Notes: generated by a model not told the origin, from the sequence alone. 64,000 nt of DNA from JAJPHF01 sp035293805 (GCA_035293805.1 DATGMD010000080.1:1-64000); one strand, 5' to 3'. Counted from the first letter of the stretch, positions 1 to 9,002 are shown. Made by a program: numbers and translations.

Positions 1-912
1 TTTGAGAATTTTCGACGCGGCGACGCGCTCTTCCTTGATCGCGGAAATGCAGCGCGCGAATACCGCTTCGGCAATTGTCGGGGCGGGCACGCCCATATCG
101 AGCGCGTTGGTCGAGGTCCATTTGCCGGTTCCTTTTTGCCCCGCGGTATCGAGGACCACGTCGACGAACGGCTTTTTCGTCGCCGGATCTTTTTGTTTCA
201 AAATATCGGCTGTGATCTCGATCAGGAAACTGTCGAGGATGCCTTGATTCCACTCGGTGAAAATTTCCGACATCTCCGCCGGCTTCAGGCCGAGCAGGCC
301 TTTCATCAACGCGTAGGCCTCACAGATCATCTGCATGTCGCCATACTCGATGCCGTTGTGGACCATCTTCACGTAGTGGCCCGAGCCGCCCGGCCCGATG
401 TACGCGACGCAGGGGCCGTCCTCGACCTGGGCGGCGATCTTCACCAGCATCGGCTCCAGCTCGGGGTAGGCCTCGCGCGGGCCGCCCGGCATGATGCTCG
501 GGCCCCAGCGCGCGCCCTCCTCGCCGCCGCTCACGCCCATCCCGAAGTAGTTGATGCCTGCCGCCGACATCTCCTCGCAGCGGCGCCGCGTGTCCACGAA
601 CAGCGAGTTGCCGCCGTCGACCACCACGTCGCCCGGCTCCAGGTACGGCCGCAGCTCGTCCAGCACGGCATCCACGGCACGCCCGGCCTGCACCATCAGG
701 ATGATGCGGCGCGGACGCTCCAGCGCCTCCATGAACTCGGGAATGCTGTACGTCGGCGTGATCTGCTTCCCCTTGGCCGCCCCCTCCGCGAACCTGCGGG
801 TGCGCTCGGCCGTGCGGTTGAAGACGGCGATCGGAAAGCCGTGCTGCTCGATGTTCAGCGTCAGGTTCTCGCCCATCACCGCGAGGCCGATGAGGCCGTA
901 TCGCGCTGCCAT
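1..912 (-). CDS. gnd: 6-phosphogluconate dehydrogenase, decarboxylating (3' part outside window)
   Basis: This gene encodes the cytosolic pentose-phosphate enzyme that oxidises 6-phosphogluconate to ribulose 5-phosphate, CO2 and NAD(P)H. The first 304 codons are present; the remainder lies beyond the left edge. The N-terminus MAARYGLIGLAVMGENL carries the Rossmann GlxxMGxNL nucleotide-binding loop, followed by an NRT segment near residue 33. Further on are the VDGGNS motif, the GMGVSGGEEGAR substrate loop, and KMVHNGIEYGDMQ, which holds the catalytic Lys and the HNGIEY signature. The end of the visible part, QKGTGKWTS, is also typical of the family. The ATG at 912 is preceded by GGAGGACAGC, a good ribosome site. 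It is transcribed away from the NnrS-like gene. The usual length is about 300 or 470 residues; continuation past residue 300 indicates the long class. Confidence 0.96.
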   Translation of the reverse strand, partial: MAARYGLIGLAVMGENLTLNIEQHGFPIAVFNRTAERTRRFAEGAAKGKQITPTYSIPEFMEALERPRRIILMVQAGRAVDAVLDELRPYLEPGDVVVDGGNSLFVDTRRRCEEMSAAGINYFGMGVSGGEEGARWGPSIMPGGPREAYPELEPMLVKIAAQVEDGPCVAYIGPGGSGHYVKMVHNGIEYGDMQMICEAYALMKGLLGLKPAEMSEIFTEWNQGILDSFLIEITADILKQKDPATKKPFVDVVLDTAGQKGTGKWTSTNALDMGVPAPTIAEAVFARCISAIKEERVAASKILK

Positions 913-1065
913 GCTGTCCTCCCTGGGGCGCGGCTCCGCCCAGCGCCCGCGCCGCGCTCAGTATACGGCGAAAGGCGAGCGGCCGGTGGGCTGCATGCCC
1001 GGCGCTGCACGGGTCGTGCCAGCAAAACTCCGATAGCATGGAGGGGGCGGTGCTCGATACCGAAG

Positions 1066-1318
1066 CCGGCGGCGTTCCCGCACTCGCTCGCCCAGGGGGA
1101 GCGGATGGGGCTGAGGGCCGGTCCCTCCCCTCTCCCTCTGGAGAGGAGCGGCGCTCGCAGTATTCCGCGTCGCGGGGGGAGGGCGCCTTCCCGCGTCCCT
1201 CCCCCTCTCCCCCTGGGAGAGGGTCGGGGGGAGGGCCTCCTACTCGTCCCTCCCCCTCTCCCCTTGGGAGAGGGCCGGGGTGAGGGCGCGCCCCGGTAGG
1301 CGCACCCCCGAGCCGGAG
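1066..1318. repeat. MITE-like palindromic repeat, copy A, in the 913-1356 spacer
   Basis: The 444-base gene-free stretch between gnd and the NnrS-like gene holds three C-tract/G-tract hairpins of the type CCCTCTCCC...GGGAGAGGG (near 1122-1147, 1198-1236 and 1249-1287). They lie between a left end containing GGCGTTCCCGCACTC and a right end containing GGCGCACCCCCGAGCCGGA. The same ends and hairpins recur at 30891-31098 and 34904-35013. The string GGCGCTCGCAGTATTCCGCG, near 1150, also recurs near 16356. A degenerate copy of the 18-bp direct repeat found at 12411 and 14073 lies at 1018-1036. No gene is supported in this stretch. Confidence 0.7.
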
Positions 1319-1356
1319 CGAGCGCTACTCCCCAGCCGGCTAGCGTGAGGACTGCC

Positions 1357-2775
1357 GTGAGCGAGCCCAGCCTGCCCCGCCGTGAAGTCGCCGAGCCCGC
1401 GCGCACCGCTCGTGCCCCGGCCCCCCGCGTCGACTCGCCACTGCCGCCGTTCCTGTGGACGGCCGTCGTGCTGGCGCTGGTGGGGGGCTTCGCACTCGGC
1501 GGCTCGCTGTTCCTCCACCAGACGGCCTGGCGCTTCCCCGCCAGCCAGGCCCACGGCCACGTCCAGGTCTTCGGCTGGGCGGGGCTGCTCGTGCTCGGCG
1601 TGGGCCTGCACTTTTTGCCGCGCCTGCGCGGCGCCCGCCTGGTCGCGCCCGGGCTGGTGCCCTGGGTGCTCGGGCTCTACGCCAGCGGGCTCGTCGTGCG
1701 CCTCGTGGCGCAGCCGCTCGCCGCGTTCCTGCCCGCCGTCTGGCCGCTGCTGCCGCTCTCGGGCGCGCTGGAGATCGCGGGCGCCGCGCTCGCCGTCGGC
1801 ATGCTGGTCGCCACGGGCCGGCGCGGCCGGCCGCTCCGCGACGCGACGGGCCTGCTGCCCGTCTTGCCCTACCTGGTCCTGGCGTTCACGAGCCTCCTCG
1901 TGGCACTGGTCCTGAACCTGGCGGGGCTCCTCGTCGTGGGCGCGCCCGCGCCCGGGGCGCTCTGGCAGCCGCTCGTGCCGGCGCCGTGGGACCCGCTGCT
2001 CGTCCACCTCGGCCTCATCGGGTTCCTGGTGCCCATCTCGCTCGCCATGTCCGTGCGCACGTTCCCGCTCTACCTGCGCGTCAAGGTGCCGAGCACGCCG
2101 GCGCTGCGGGCGACGTTCGCCGCGCTGCTAGCGGGGCTCGTCCTGCGCCTGGCCGCCCTGGCGGGCGGGCCGCTGGTCCTCGACGCGCTCGGCCGGCTGC
2201 TGGAGGGCGCGGCGCTGGTGGCGGCCGCGGCAGTGATCGACGTGCCGCTCCTGCGCACGCGTGCCGCCGTGCTCGCCGCCGCCCAGGCGCGCGCCATCCA
2301 GCACGGCGGCGCCCCGCGCCCGGTGCTGCCGCCCGCCAGCGACTGGCGTGCCGCCGACGGGCTGCTGCGCTCGGCCTACGCCTGGCTGGTCGCCGCGGCC
2401 GCGCTGCTGCTCGTCGGCGCAGCGCTGAGCCTCGCCGGCGCCCCCGCGCCCCCGCTCGACGCCGAGCGTCACGCGCTGGGCGCGGGCTTCATCACGCTGC
2501 TCATCTTCGGCATGGGCGCGCGCCTGCTGCCCGGCTTCCAGGGCCGCGAGCATCTGGTGAGCGCGCGTCTGGTGTGGGCCACGTTCTGGCTCGGCAACGC
2601 CGCCGCCCTGCTGCGCGTCGGCCCGCTGCTCTGGCCTTGGCTGCTCGTGCTCGGCGGCGCGCCTCCCACCCCGCCGCCCGCGCCGGTGCTCGCGCTCTCC
2701 GGCCTCCTCGACGCCATCGCCGTCGCCGCCTTCGGCTGGAACCTCTGGCAGAGCTACCACACGGCCCGCCGCTGA
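1357..2775 (+). CDS. NnrS-like multi-pass membrane protein
   Basis: This is a 472-residue integral membrane protein with about twelve hydrophobic segments. It resembles the NnrS family, haem/copper-associated membrane proteins linked to nitric-oxide stress and denitrification. Histidines expected of that family lie in or beside the helices: HGHVQ in the second segment, LHFLPRL just after it, LLVHLGLIGFLVPIS midway, and HALGAGFITLLIFGMGARLLPGFQGREH near the C-terminus. The GTG at 1357 is preferred because GAGG lies six bases upstream; a GTG at 1345 is an in-frame alternative. The gene stands alone, convergent with the response regulator and ending at a hairpin. No nitric-oxide reductase or denitrification gene is nearby, so the NO link is family knowledge only. 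It could instead be an uncharacterised relative of haem-copper oxidase subunit I. Confidence 0.72.
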   Translation: MSEPSLPRREVAEPARTARAPAPRVDSPLPPFLWTAVVLALVGGFALGGSLFLHQTAWRFPASQAHGHVQVFGWAGLLVLGVGLHFLPRLRGARLVAPGLVPWVLGLYASGLVVRLVAQPLAAFLPAVWPLLPLSGALEIAGAALAVGMLVATGRRGRPLRDATGLLPVLPYLVLAFTSLLVALVLNLAGLLVVGAPAPGALWQPLVPAPWDPLLVHLGLIGFLVPISLAMSVRTFPLYLRVKVPSTPALRATFAALLAGLVLRLAALAGGPLVLDALGRLLEGAALVAAAAVIDVPLLRTRAAVLAAAQARAIQHGGAPRPVLPPASDWRAADGLLRSAYAWLVAAAALLLVGAALSLAGAPAPPLDAERHALGAGFITLLIFGMGARLLPGFQGREHLVSARLVWATFWLGNAAALLRVGPLLWPWLLVLGGAPPTPPPAPVLALSGLLDAIAVAAFGWNLWQSYHTARR

Positions 2776-2787
2776 GCATCGGGTCAA

Positions 2788-2830
2788 GGCTAGCGTGCAG
2801 GTCGGCCGCAGCCCAACCTGCACGCCAGCC
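2788..2830. terminator. Bidirectional hairpin between convergent genes
   Basis: An inverted repeat lies in the 67-bp convergent gap: GCGTGCAGGT at 2793-2802 pairs with ACCTGCACGC at 2816-2825. The stem is extended by GGCT/AGCC after one mismatch, and the loop is 13 nt. There is no strong T-tract. The position suggests transcription termination for both neighbours. Confidence 0.6.
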
Positions 2831-2842
2831 TCGGGGACCAGC

Positions 2843-3502
2843 TCAGTTCCGCGGCGGCTCGCCGCTGGCGAGGTCTTCGCGCAGGGCGGCCAGCCGCGTC
2901 GCCAGGTCGCTCGCCGTGTCCTGCAGCTCCGAGCGCAGCCGCGCGAGCCCCACCGGCGAGTAGACGTGCTGCTCCCACAGCCGCAGCACGTCGAGCAGCA
3001 CGGCCGACAGCCGCGCCCACTCCTGCACCGCCGTCTGGGTCATCGCCAGGATCGCCTCGTCGCGCACGAGCTGCTCGCGCAGGGCCAGCTCGCGCGGCCG
3101 ATCCGAGACGTCCTTCAGGTATTGCTGCGTCTGCGCCCAGACGCGGACGCGGTCCAGCAGCTCGTCCACGTGGAACGGCTTGGTGACGTAGTCGCTCGCG
3201 CCGGCGGCGAAGCCCGCACGGCGCTGCTCGTCGCCACGGGCGCCCGTGAGCATGATGATCGGCAGGTGCGCCCCGCCGGTCTGCACGCGGACCTGCCGGC
3301 ACAGCTCGATGCCGTTGCAGTCGGGCAGCATCAGGTCGAGCAGCACGACGTCCACCCCGCCCCGCGTCAGGCGCGCGAGTGCGGCGGCGCCGGTCGCGGC
3401 GCTCTCGACCGTGTAGTCCGCCTTGGCGAGCAGGCGGCACAGCAGATCGACGGTCGGTACGTCGTCCTCCACCACGAGGACCACCGAGCGACTCGGTTCC
3501 AC
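2843..3502 (-). CDS. Response regulator with helical C-terminal domain
   Basis: This is a 219-residue protein with an N-terminal CheY-like receiver domain (residues 6-122). The acidic pocket is VEDD at 11-14, the phosphoacceptor is Asp56 in LLDLMLPD, the switch Thr is Thr86 in IIMLTG, and the conserved Lys is Lys108 in YVTKPF. Residues 125-219 are helical and charged and contain no recognisable DNA-binding or enzymatic motif. Output is therefore more likely through protein contact, or through a poorly recognised domain. The start is GTG at 3502, with GGAGG five bases upstream. It sits 22 bp downstream of the molybdoenzyme gene on the same strand and may be co-transcribed with it. No histidine kinase is present in the window. 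Confidence 0.88.
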   Translation of the reverse strand: MEPSRSVVLVVEDDVPTVDLLCRLLAKADYTVESAATGAAALARLTRGGVDVVLLDLMLPDCNGIELCRQVRVQTGGAHLPIIMLTGARGDEQRRAGFAAGASDYVTKPFHVDELLDRVRVWAQTQQYLKDVSDRPRELALREQLVRDEAILAMTQTAVQEWARLSAVLLDVLRLWEQHVYSPVGLARLRSELQDTASDLATRLAALREDLASGEPPRN

Positions 3503-3524
3503 CCTAGCCTCCGCCGCGCGCCCC

Positions 3525-5786
3525 TCAGCGCCCCGGGCCGCCGCTGGCGCTCGCGACGCCCGTCGGCAGCGCGCGGTAGACGCGCTCGGCGGTGATCGGC
3601 AGCTCGAACAGGCGCGCGCCCACGGCGTCGGCCACGGCGTTGGCGATCGCGGCGGGCGGGCTGTTGTTGGCGAACTCGCCGATCGCCTTCGCCTCGTACG
3701 GGCCGGTGCCGCCCGCCGACGCCACCAGCACCGTCTCCAGCGGCGGCATGTCCGCCACGCTCGGCAGCTTGTACTCGCCCAGGTTCGCCGTCGTGATGCG
3801 CCCGTCCTCCATGACCAGCTCTTCGGTGAGCGCCAGACCGAGGCCGGTCGCCACGCCGCCGTCGATCTGCCCCTGGTGCTGCAGCGGGTTGATGATCGTG
3901 CCCACGTCGTGCGCCGTGATGAGCCGGTCCACCCGCACCTGGCCCGTCTCGGGGTCGACCGTCACCTCGGCGATCTGCGCCGAGAAGTACGACACGTCCT
4001 CGACGTGCGGCGCGTCGTGCGCCACCGTGACGGTCACTGGCCGGCCGCGCCCCGCGCGGGCCGCGACCTCCGCCAGCGACAGCGTGCGGTCGCCGCCCGT
4101 GAACGCGCCGTCCTCGTAGGCCACCTCCGCCTCGCGGCAGTACAGCAGCTCGGCGGCGTGCTCCACGAGCTTCGCCCGCAGCTCGCGGCAGGCCCGGAGC
4201 ACCGCCTGCCCCTCGGTGTACGTCACGCGGCTGGCGCGCGGCCCCTCGTCGTAGGGGGCGGTGTCGGTGTCGCCCACAACCACCCGCACCTGCTCCAGCG
4301 GCACGCCCCACTCGGCCGCCACGAGCTGCCGCATGATCGTGTGCGTGCCGCAGCCCTGGTCGATCGTCGGACTGAGCAGCGTCAGCGTGCCGTCCGGCTC
4401 CACGGTCAGCACCGCGCCGCCCGCCCCGCCGCCGATCTGCCGGCCGAAGAGCGCGATGCCGCGGCCCGTGTTGGGCGCGCGCTTCGGAGCGCCCCAGCTC
4501 GCGGCCGCCAGCGCCGCCTCCAACACCGGACGCGCCTTGATCCCGCGCATGCGGTTGCCGACCGCGTCCTCCTCGCCCTCGGCGATCACGTTCTGCAGCC
4601 GGTACTGCGCCGGGTCGATGCCGAGCGCCTGGGCGATGAGGTCGGTGTGCGACTCCAGGGCAAAGGTGAACTGGTGGGCGCCCGGCGCACGGAAGTAGCC
4701 GCCCGGCACGGTGTTCGTCGCCACTTGCAGGAACTCGAAGCTGGCGTTCGCCACCCGGTAGCAGCCGCCCACGTAGTGCCAGGTCGAGAGCGCGGCGTTC
4801 GGCTTGAGCGCCGCGTAGGCGCCGCTGGCGTGGACGGTGCGCGCCGTGCGGGCGACGATGCGACCGTCGCGCATGACGCCCGAGCGGATAGTGATGGCGG
4901 TCGGGTGGCTCGGATTGCTGGCCGTCAGGTCCTCGGCGTAGCTCATCACGAGCTTCACGGGGCGCCCCGCCGCGCGCGCCAGGAAGTAGGCGATCGGCGC
5001 GTCGACCGCGTCGCCCTTGCCGCCGAAGTCGCCGCCCACCTGGATCGTGTGGACGCGGATGCGCTCCTCCGGCACGCCCACCGCCTTCGCCAGCTGCGTG
5101 CGGACGCGGAAGGGCGCCTTGGCGGAGATCCACACTTGCACGCGCTCATCTTCGTCGATGGCGACCAGGCAGGCGTGGGGCTCGATGTAGCCTTCGTGGC
5201 GCGCGGGCACCCAGAAGGTGTGCTCCAGCACCAGATCGGCCTCGCGGAAGCCCTGCTCGACGTCGCCTTTGCTCCAGGCGAGGCGCGTCACGCCGTTGTG
5301 CACGTCGGGCGCGAGCCACTGGCGCGGGGCGCCGTCGTAGGCCGTCACGTCGTCGTGCAGCAGCGGCGCGTCGGGCTGCATGGCCTCTAGCGGGTTGAAG
5401 ACGGCGGGCAGCACCTCGTACTCGACCTCGATCGCGTCGAGCGCGGCGTCGGCCGCGTCGGGCGTGTCCGCCGCCACCGCCGCCACCCGGTCGCCCACGA
5501 AGCGCACGCGGTCCCAGCAGAGCACCGGCATGTCCCGCAGCGTCTTGCCCACGTAGTGGCCCGGGATGTCCTGGCCGGTGACGACCGCGCGCACGCCCGG
5601 CATCTGCCGCGCCGCGGTCGCGTCGATGCGCACGATGCGCGCGTGCGGGTGCGGGCTGCGCAGCACCTTGCCCCAGAGGGTGCCCGGCAGGGTCACGTCG
5701 GCGGTGTAGCGCGCCCGGCCCGTCACCTTGTCCGGGCCTTCGAGCCGGGGGATCGACGCGCCGATGGGCGAGATGGTGGCGGCCAT
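3525..5786 (-). CDS. Xanthine dehydrogenase/CoxL-family molybdopterin-binding subunit
   Basis: This 753-residue protein is the large subunit of an aldehyde oxidase / xanthine dehydrogenase / CO dehydrogenase-type hydroxylase that binds molybdopterin cytosine dinucleotide. The N-terminal a/b hammerhead (about residues 15-125) begins RLEGPDKVTGRARYTADV. The Mo-binding region carries GGDFGGKGD, YFRAPGAHQ, DQGCGTHT and a C-terminal EAKAIGE, whose Glu is at the position of the catalytic base. The family normally works as a heterotrimer with FAD and 2Fe-2S subunits, but neither is adjacent, so partners must lie elsewhere or this is a stand-alone variant. The active-site loop lacks a recognisable CoxL AYRCSFR motif, so CO is an unlikely substrate. 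An aldehyde or N-heterocycle is more plausible, but this is inference. The ATG at 5786 follows a GGAGGACAGG ribosome site. Confidence 0.88.
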   Translation of the reverse strand: MAATISPIGASIPRLEGPDKVTGRARYTADVTLPGTLWGKVLRSPHPHARIVRIDATAARQMPGVRAVVTGQDIPGHYVGKTLRDMPVLCWDRVRFVGDRVAAVAADTPDAADAALDAIEVEYEVLPAVFNPLEAMQPDAPLLHDDVTAYDGAPRQWLAPDVHNGVTRLAWSKGDVEQGFREADLVLEHTFWVPARHEGYIEPHACLVAIDEDERVQVWISAKAPFRVRTQLAKAVGVPEERIRVHTIQVGGDFGGKGDAVDAPIAYFLARAAGRPVKLVMSYAEDLTASNPSHPTAITIRSGVMRDGRIVARTARTVHASGAYAALKPNAALSTWHYVGGCYRVANASFEFLQVATNTVPGGYFRAPGAHQFTFALESHTDLIAQALGIDPAQYRLQNVIAEGEEDAVGNRMRGIKARPVLEAALAAASWGAPKRAPNTGRGIALFGRQIGGGAGGAVLTVEPDGTLTLLSPTIDQGCGTHTIMRQLVAAEWGVPLEQVRVVVGDTDTAPYDEGPRASRVTYTEGQAVLRACRELRAKLVEHAAELLYCREAEVAYEDGAFTGGDRTLSLAEVAARAGRGRPVTVTVAHDAPHVEDVSYFSAQIAEVTVDPETGQVRVDRLITAHDVGTIINPLQHQGQIDGGVATGLGLALTEELVMEDGRITTANLGEYKLPSVADMPPLETVLVASAGGTGPYEAKAIGEFANNSPPAAIANAVADAVGARLFELPITAERVYRALPTGVASASGGPGR

Positions 5787-5800
5787 GTGCCTGTCCTCCG

Positions 5801-5962
5801 TCGGGAATAGGGGTAGGGGCTGGGAGCTACGGACCGGAGGGCCGGGGCCAGGGCGTACGAGCAGCCGGCTCCGCCCCGGTTAGGGGAGCGCGCCGGCCCC
5901 CGGCGAGGCCGGCACGCTTGGAGCCTCTACCCCCTATCCCCCAGCCCCTAACCCCTAGTCCC
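5801..5962. repeat. G-rich inverted repeat arms
   Basis: The spacer between the molybdoenzyme and amidohydrolase genes has a G-run arm (GGGAATAGGGGTAGGGGC, from 5803) and a facing C-run arm (CTACCCCCTATCCCCCAGCC, 5927-5946). They are about 100 bp apart. The arms share a GGGGCTGGG core and resemble the G-run repeat at 32453-32530. Each arm could form a G-quadruplex on one strand, and together they could form a hairpin. Confidence 0.5.
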
Positions 5963-5970
5963 CACCCCCG

Positions 5971-7107
5971 CTAGACGGCGAGCGCCTCCGGCACCGCCAG
6001 CTTGTGCAGCTCGATCACGTTGCGGCTGACCAGCTTCTCGCGGTCCTCCGCCGAAACGTGGCTCAGGTCGCGGGCGATCACCTCCCGCGAGTGCGGCCAG
6101 GTCGAGTTCTGGTGCGGGTAGTCGCTCGACCACATCAGCAGGTCCGCGCCGATGTAGGGCAGCGTCATCGGCCCGATCGCGTCGTTGAAGAACGTCGCGC
6201 GCACCTGCCGGCGCACGTACTCCGTCGGCCGCATCGTCAGCGACAGCGGCATCTCGCGGCGGAAGCGCTCGTAGCCCTTGTCCATGCGCACCAGCAGCGA
6301 CGCCAGCCAGTTGTACTCGTTCTCCACCGAGACGATCTTCAGGTCGGGGAAGCGCTCCAGCACGCCCGAGAAGATCAGGTCGAACAGCGCCAGCTCGATC
6401 TCGTGCTGCATCATCACCGTCGGCTTGTAGCGCATCGGCCCGGTCGGCCCCGTCTCCACCCGCCACTTCGTCCAGCCGTAGTCGGTCAGGATGTGCAGCG
6501 CGACCGGCATGTCCATCTCTTGCGCCGCCGCCCAGAAGGGGTCGTTGTCCGTGCTCAGGAAAGAGTGGCTGTCCGGCGGGCGCAGCCAGATCATCGCCCC
6601 GCGCAGGCCCGCGTCCTTGCAGCGCCGCAGCTCGGCCACCGCGTGCTCGCGGTCCCACATCGAGATCATGGCGATGCCGATCAGCCGGTCGGGCATGGCC
6701 GCGCAGTACTCGATGAGCCAGTCGTTGTACGTGCGGAAGCACGCTTCCTGAAACGCCGGGTCCTGGATCCAGTACAGCCCGAGCCCCAGGCTGGGATACA
6801 GCACCTCGGCGCTCACGCCGTCGGTGATCATGTCCTCCAGCCGCGCCTTCGGGTCCCAGCCGCCCGGCCGCGCCGCCGCGTAGCCCGCCTTGTGCATCGC
6901 CGGCAGGTTGTCCAGATCGACGCCGGCCACGAAGCTAAACGTGATCGGCTGCGGCGTCACCTCGTCGCAGCCGAACATCCAGACACCCCGCTGCTCATTG
7001 TAGAAGACGCGCGGCGCCCGGTCGCGCATCGCCGCCGGCAGCCCTTTCGTCCACAGGTCGGACGGTTCGAGCACGTGCGAGTCGGCAGAGATCAGCAGCT
7101 CGGACAT
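5971..7107 (-). CDS. Amidohydrolase-2 family metal-dependent hydrolase/decarboxylase
   Basis: This 378-residue TIM-barrel protein belongs to the amidohydrolase-2 (ACMSD-like) family. The first metal site is degenerate: the N-terminus reads LISADSHVLEP, where relatives have DxHxH or DxDxH. Other conserved points are ALHI near the middle, the SVENEYNW segment, and SSDYPHQNSTWP near the C-terminus with the conserved Asp before Tyr-Pro-His. Enzymes of this type decarboxylate or hydrate aromatic-derived acids. The start at 7107 is chosen over an in-frame GTG at 7140 because GAGGAGGAGGGG lies directly upstream of ATG-TCC-GAG. It is one of five such paralogues in the window. The substrate cannot be read from the sequence. 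Confidence 0.85.
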   Translation of the reverse strand: MSELLISADSHVLEPSDLWTKGLPAAMRDRAPRVFYNEQRGVWMFGCDEVTPQPITFSFVAGVDLDNLPAMHKAGYAAARPGGWDPKARLEDMITDGVSAEVLYPSLGLGLYWIQDPAFQEACFRTYNDWLIEYCAAMPDRLIGIAMISMWDREHAVAELRRCKDAGLRGAMIWLRPPDSHSFLSTDNDPFWAAAQEMDMPVALHILTDYGWTKWRVETGPTGPMRYKPTVMMQHEIELALFDLIFSGVLERFPDLKIVSVENEYNWLASLLVRMDKGYERFRREMPLSLTMRPTEYVRRQVRATFFNDAIGPMTLPYIGADLLMWSSDYPHQNSTWPHSREVIARDLSHVSAEDREKLVSRNVIELHKLAVPEALAV

Positions 7108-7398
7108 CCCCTCCTCCTCATCGAGGGCGGCGGGCGGCACCCGCCATGCGCCGCGGACGCGCGCCCCGGCGATCGCCGCGAGCGCCCGTTTCTCGGCCTA
7201 GTGGTCTGTCAGCGGTCGTCAGTCTCGCCGCCAGCCACTATAGCTCCCGGCACGCGGCGAGCCGCCCTCGCCGCCCGCGCCGGAGTTGCGGCGATTATAG
7301 CACCCGACCGAGGCCTCGCCTGGGTGCCGTCGATACCCCGGCCCGGTGTAGGGGCGCTGCTCGCTGCGCCCTGCCGGAGCGGCCGAATCGACACGTCG
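7108..7398. other. Gene-free spacer with two repeat motifs
   Basis: No gene is supported in this 291-bp spacer. It contains CTAGTGGTCTGTCA at 7198-7211, which recurs exactly at 44332-44345. It also has a GTAGGGGC-type palindrome at 7348-7376, in which GGGGCGC and GCGCCC surround TGCTCGCT. The second motif belongs to the same loose family as those at 23881, 27779, 37569 and 49833. Confidence 0.55.
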
Positions 7399-8937
7399 CT
7401 ACGGCGCGGCGAGGGTGGTGATCGACCGCGGTGCGACCGTCAGCCGCACCTGATCGTCCTCCACCGCGACCTCGCCCAGGTCCGCGCGGTCCTCGTCCGC
7501 GCTCGTGCGGTACACGTGGAACCGCGTCGCCGGCGCCGCGAGGTGCTCCAGGTCGATCTCCAGGTTCAGCTCGCGCCCGCGGTTGATCAGCACGATGCTC
7601 AGCGCGCCATCGCCCGGCCGCTCCACGGCGAGCGGCAGGAGCGTCGTCGGCCCGCGCTGCGACGTGCTGATGATCTGCGCGCCGGCGGGGAAGTAGGGGA
7701 GGATCTGCAAGAGCCCGTAGTAGTGCTTGCGCGGCGTTAGCGGCGGGTCCACCTGCGGCCCGCGCAGCACTCCCCACTTCGAGATGGCGTCGTGCAGCAG
7801 CCAGTAGTAGTCGACCGCGTCCCAGTAGAGCGCGGCGTCGGCGCCCGAGGTGAGGTGCGATTGCAGCACCGAGGCGATCTCCAGCAGGTAGGGCATCTCC
7901 GCGGGCGCCTCCTGGCCGTCGTCCAGGTTGCCGTAGCGGTAGGTCGTGTACTCGGTGACGTAGAGCGGCAGCGATAGCCCGCCCTCGCGCATCTCGCGGA
8001 GCAGCTCCGCGACCTCGCCGCCCGGCGCGTACTGATGGGTGCCGATGACCGCGAAATACTCGAGCGCTTGCCCGTCGCGGAGCAGGTAGTCGAGGTAATG
8101 CGTGGCGGAGTCGGCGTTGCAGGTGTCCGGGCCGTACAGCTTCACGCCGTACTGCGCCAGGCGCTCGCCGACCAGCCGCGCCACCTTCGGGAAGTCGCGC
8201 GGGCTGATGTGGCTGCCGTCGCCGCAGTCCGGCTCGTTCATCACGCTGGCCGGGCCGATCTTCAGACCGCGCCGGTTCACAAGGTAGTCGATGGCAGCAG
8301 CATAGTACTCGGCGTACTTCTCGAAGTACTCGGGCTTAAGCGTGCCGGTCGGCTCGCCGTTCTCCGTGAGCAGCCCCGGCACGCCCCAGGGCGCCACGAT
8401 GGGCGTGATGCCGCGCTGGTTCAGCATGGCGATGAAGTCCCAGCTGGGCTGGAAGGCCGGCGAGTCGAGCACCCGCTGGTACGCATCCCACGTCAGGTCG
8501 TCCACGCTGTCGGCGTCCTCGGGCGCCCACGGGGCCTGCGCCAGCCCCACCCGGACCAGGTCGGGGTGGAAGGTGTCGAAGATGCGCTGCTCGATCAGCG
8601 GGCGGGCGGCCGGACAGGTCCAGAGCGTCGGCTCGATGTTGAAGCCGACCCCGGCGATCGGCCGGCCGGCCAGGCGGCCGTCGACCAGCAAGGTGGCGTC
8701 GGAAATGAGCGCTACCGGCCGGATCGGGTCCAGCTCGTTCTGTGGCGGCGCGGGCTTCGACGGCCCGGGGTCGCAGCCGAAGTGCGGCGGCGTCGTGCCC
8801 GCCGCCAGCAGCGGCGCGGACACCTGGCGCACGGTGCGGCGTAGCGGGTTGGGCACGGCGACGACCAGCGCAACCAGGCCGGCGAGGCACAGCAGCGCCG
8901 CGAGAATCCGCCAATGAGAGCGATGAATCCTGTGCAT
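7399..8937 (-). CDS. Membrane-anchored GH30-like glycoside hydrolase
   Basis: This 512-residue exported protein has an N-terminal hydrophobic anchor (residues 10-30). A TIM barrel of the GH30/GH39 type (about 85-420) follows, then a short beta-sandwich to the end, including LINRGRELNLEIDLEHL. The probable acid/base is Glu235 in SVMNEPDCG and the nucleophile is Glu329 in YVTEYTTYR; the spacing of about 94 residues suits clan GH-A. Related enzymes cleave glucuronoxylan, beta-1,6-glucans or glucosylceramide, but the substrate here is not evident. It lies 65 bp downstream of a second glycosidase-like gene on the same strand, and probably in its transcript. The three-gene cluster suggests remodelling of a surface polysaccharide. 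The ATG at 8937 lacks a clear ribosome site. Confidence 0.72.
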   Translation of the reverse strand: MHRIHRSHWRILAALLCLAGLVALVVAVPNPLRRTVRQVSAPLLAAGTTPPHFGCDPGPSKPAPPQNELDPIRPVALISDATLLVDGRLAGRPIAGVGFNIEPTLWTCPAARPLIEQRIFDTFHPDLVRVGLAQAPWAPEDADSVDDLTWDAYQRVLDSPAFQPSWDFIAMLNQRGITPIVAPWGVPGLLTENGEPTGTLKPEYFEKYAEYYAAAIDYLVNRRGLKIGPASVMNEPDCGDGSHISPRDFPKVARLVGERLAQYGVKLYGPDTCNADSATHYLDYLLRDGQALEYFAVIGTHQYAPGGEVAELLREMREGGLSLPLYVTEYTTYRYGNLDDGQEAPAEMPYLLEIASVLQSHLTSGADAALYWDAVDYYWLLHDAISKWGVLRGPQVDPPLTPRKHYYGLLQILPYFPAGAQIISTSQRGPTTLLPLAVERPGDGALSIVLINRGRELNLEIDLEHLAAPATRFHVYRTSADEDRADLGEVAVEDDQVRLTVAPRSITTLAAP

Positions 8938-9002
8938 GTACTCACCCGGCGGACAGCCATCGCGGGCGGCGCGAAGCGTGCCGGCGCGTCTGCACCGAGC
9001 GC

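Noticed and set aside
1100..1300. CRISPR-like array of C-run/G-run units
   Set aside because: The units are self-complementary hairpins of unequal spacing without unique spacers, and no cas genes are present.
1455..2963. 500-codon Arg/Ala-rich frame overlapping the NnrS-like gene
   Set aside because: Composition is that of a shifted frame in GC-rich DNA and it has no family signature. The chosen frame gives membrane helices with conserved histidines.
3423..5390. Very long open frame antisense to the molybdoenzyme gene
   Set aside because: It is His/Arg/Val-rich low-complexity text typical of the antisense strand of GC-rich genes. The minus-strand frame has clear family motifs throughout.
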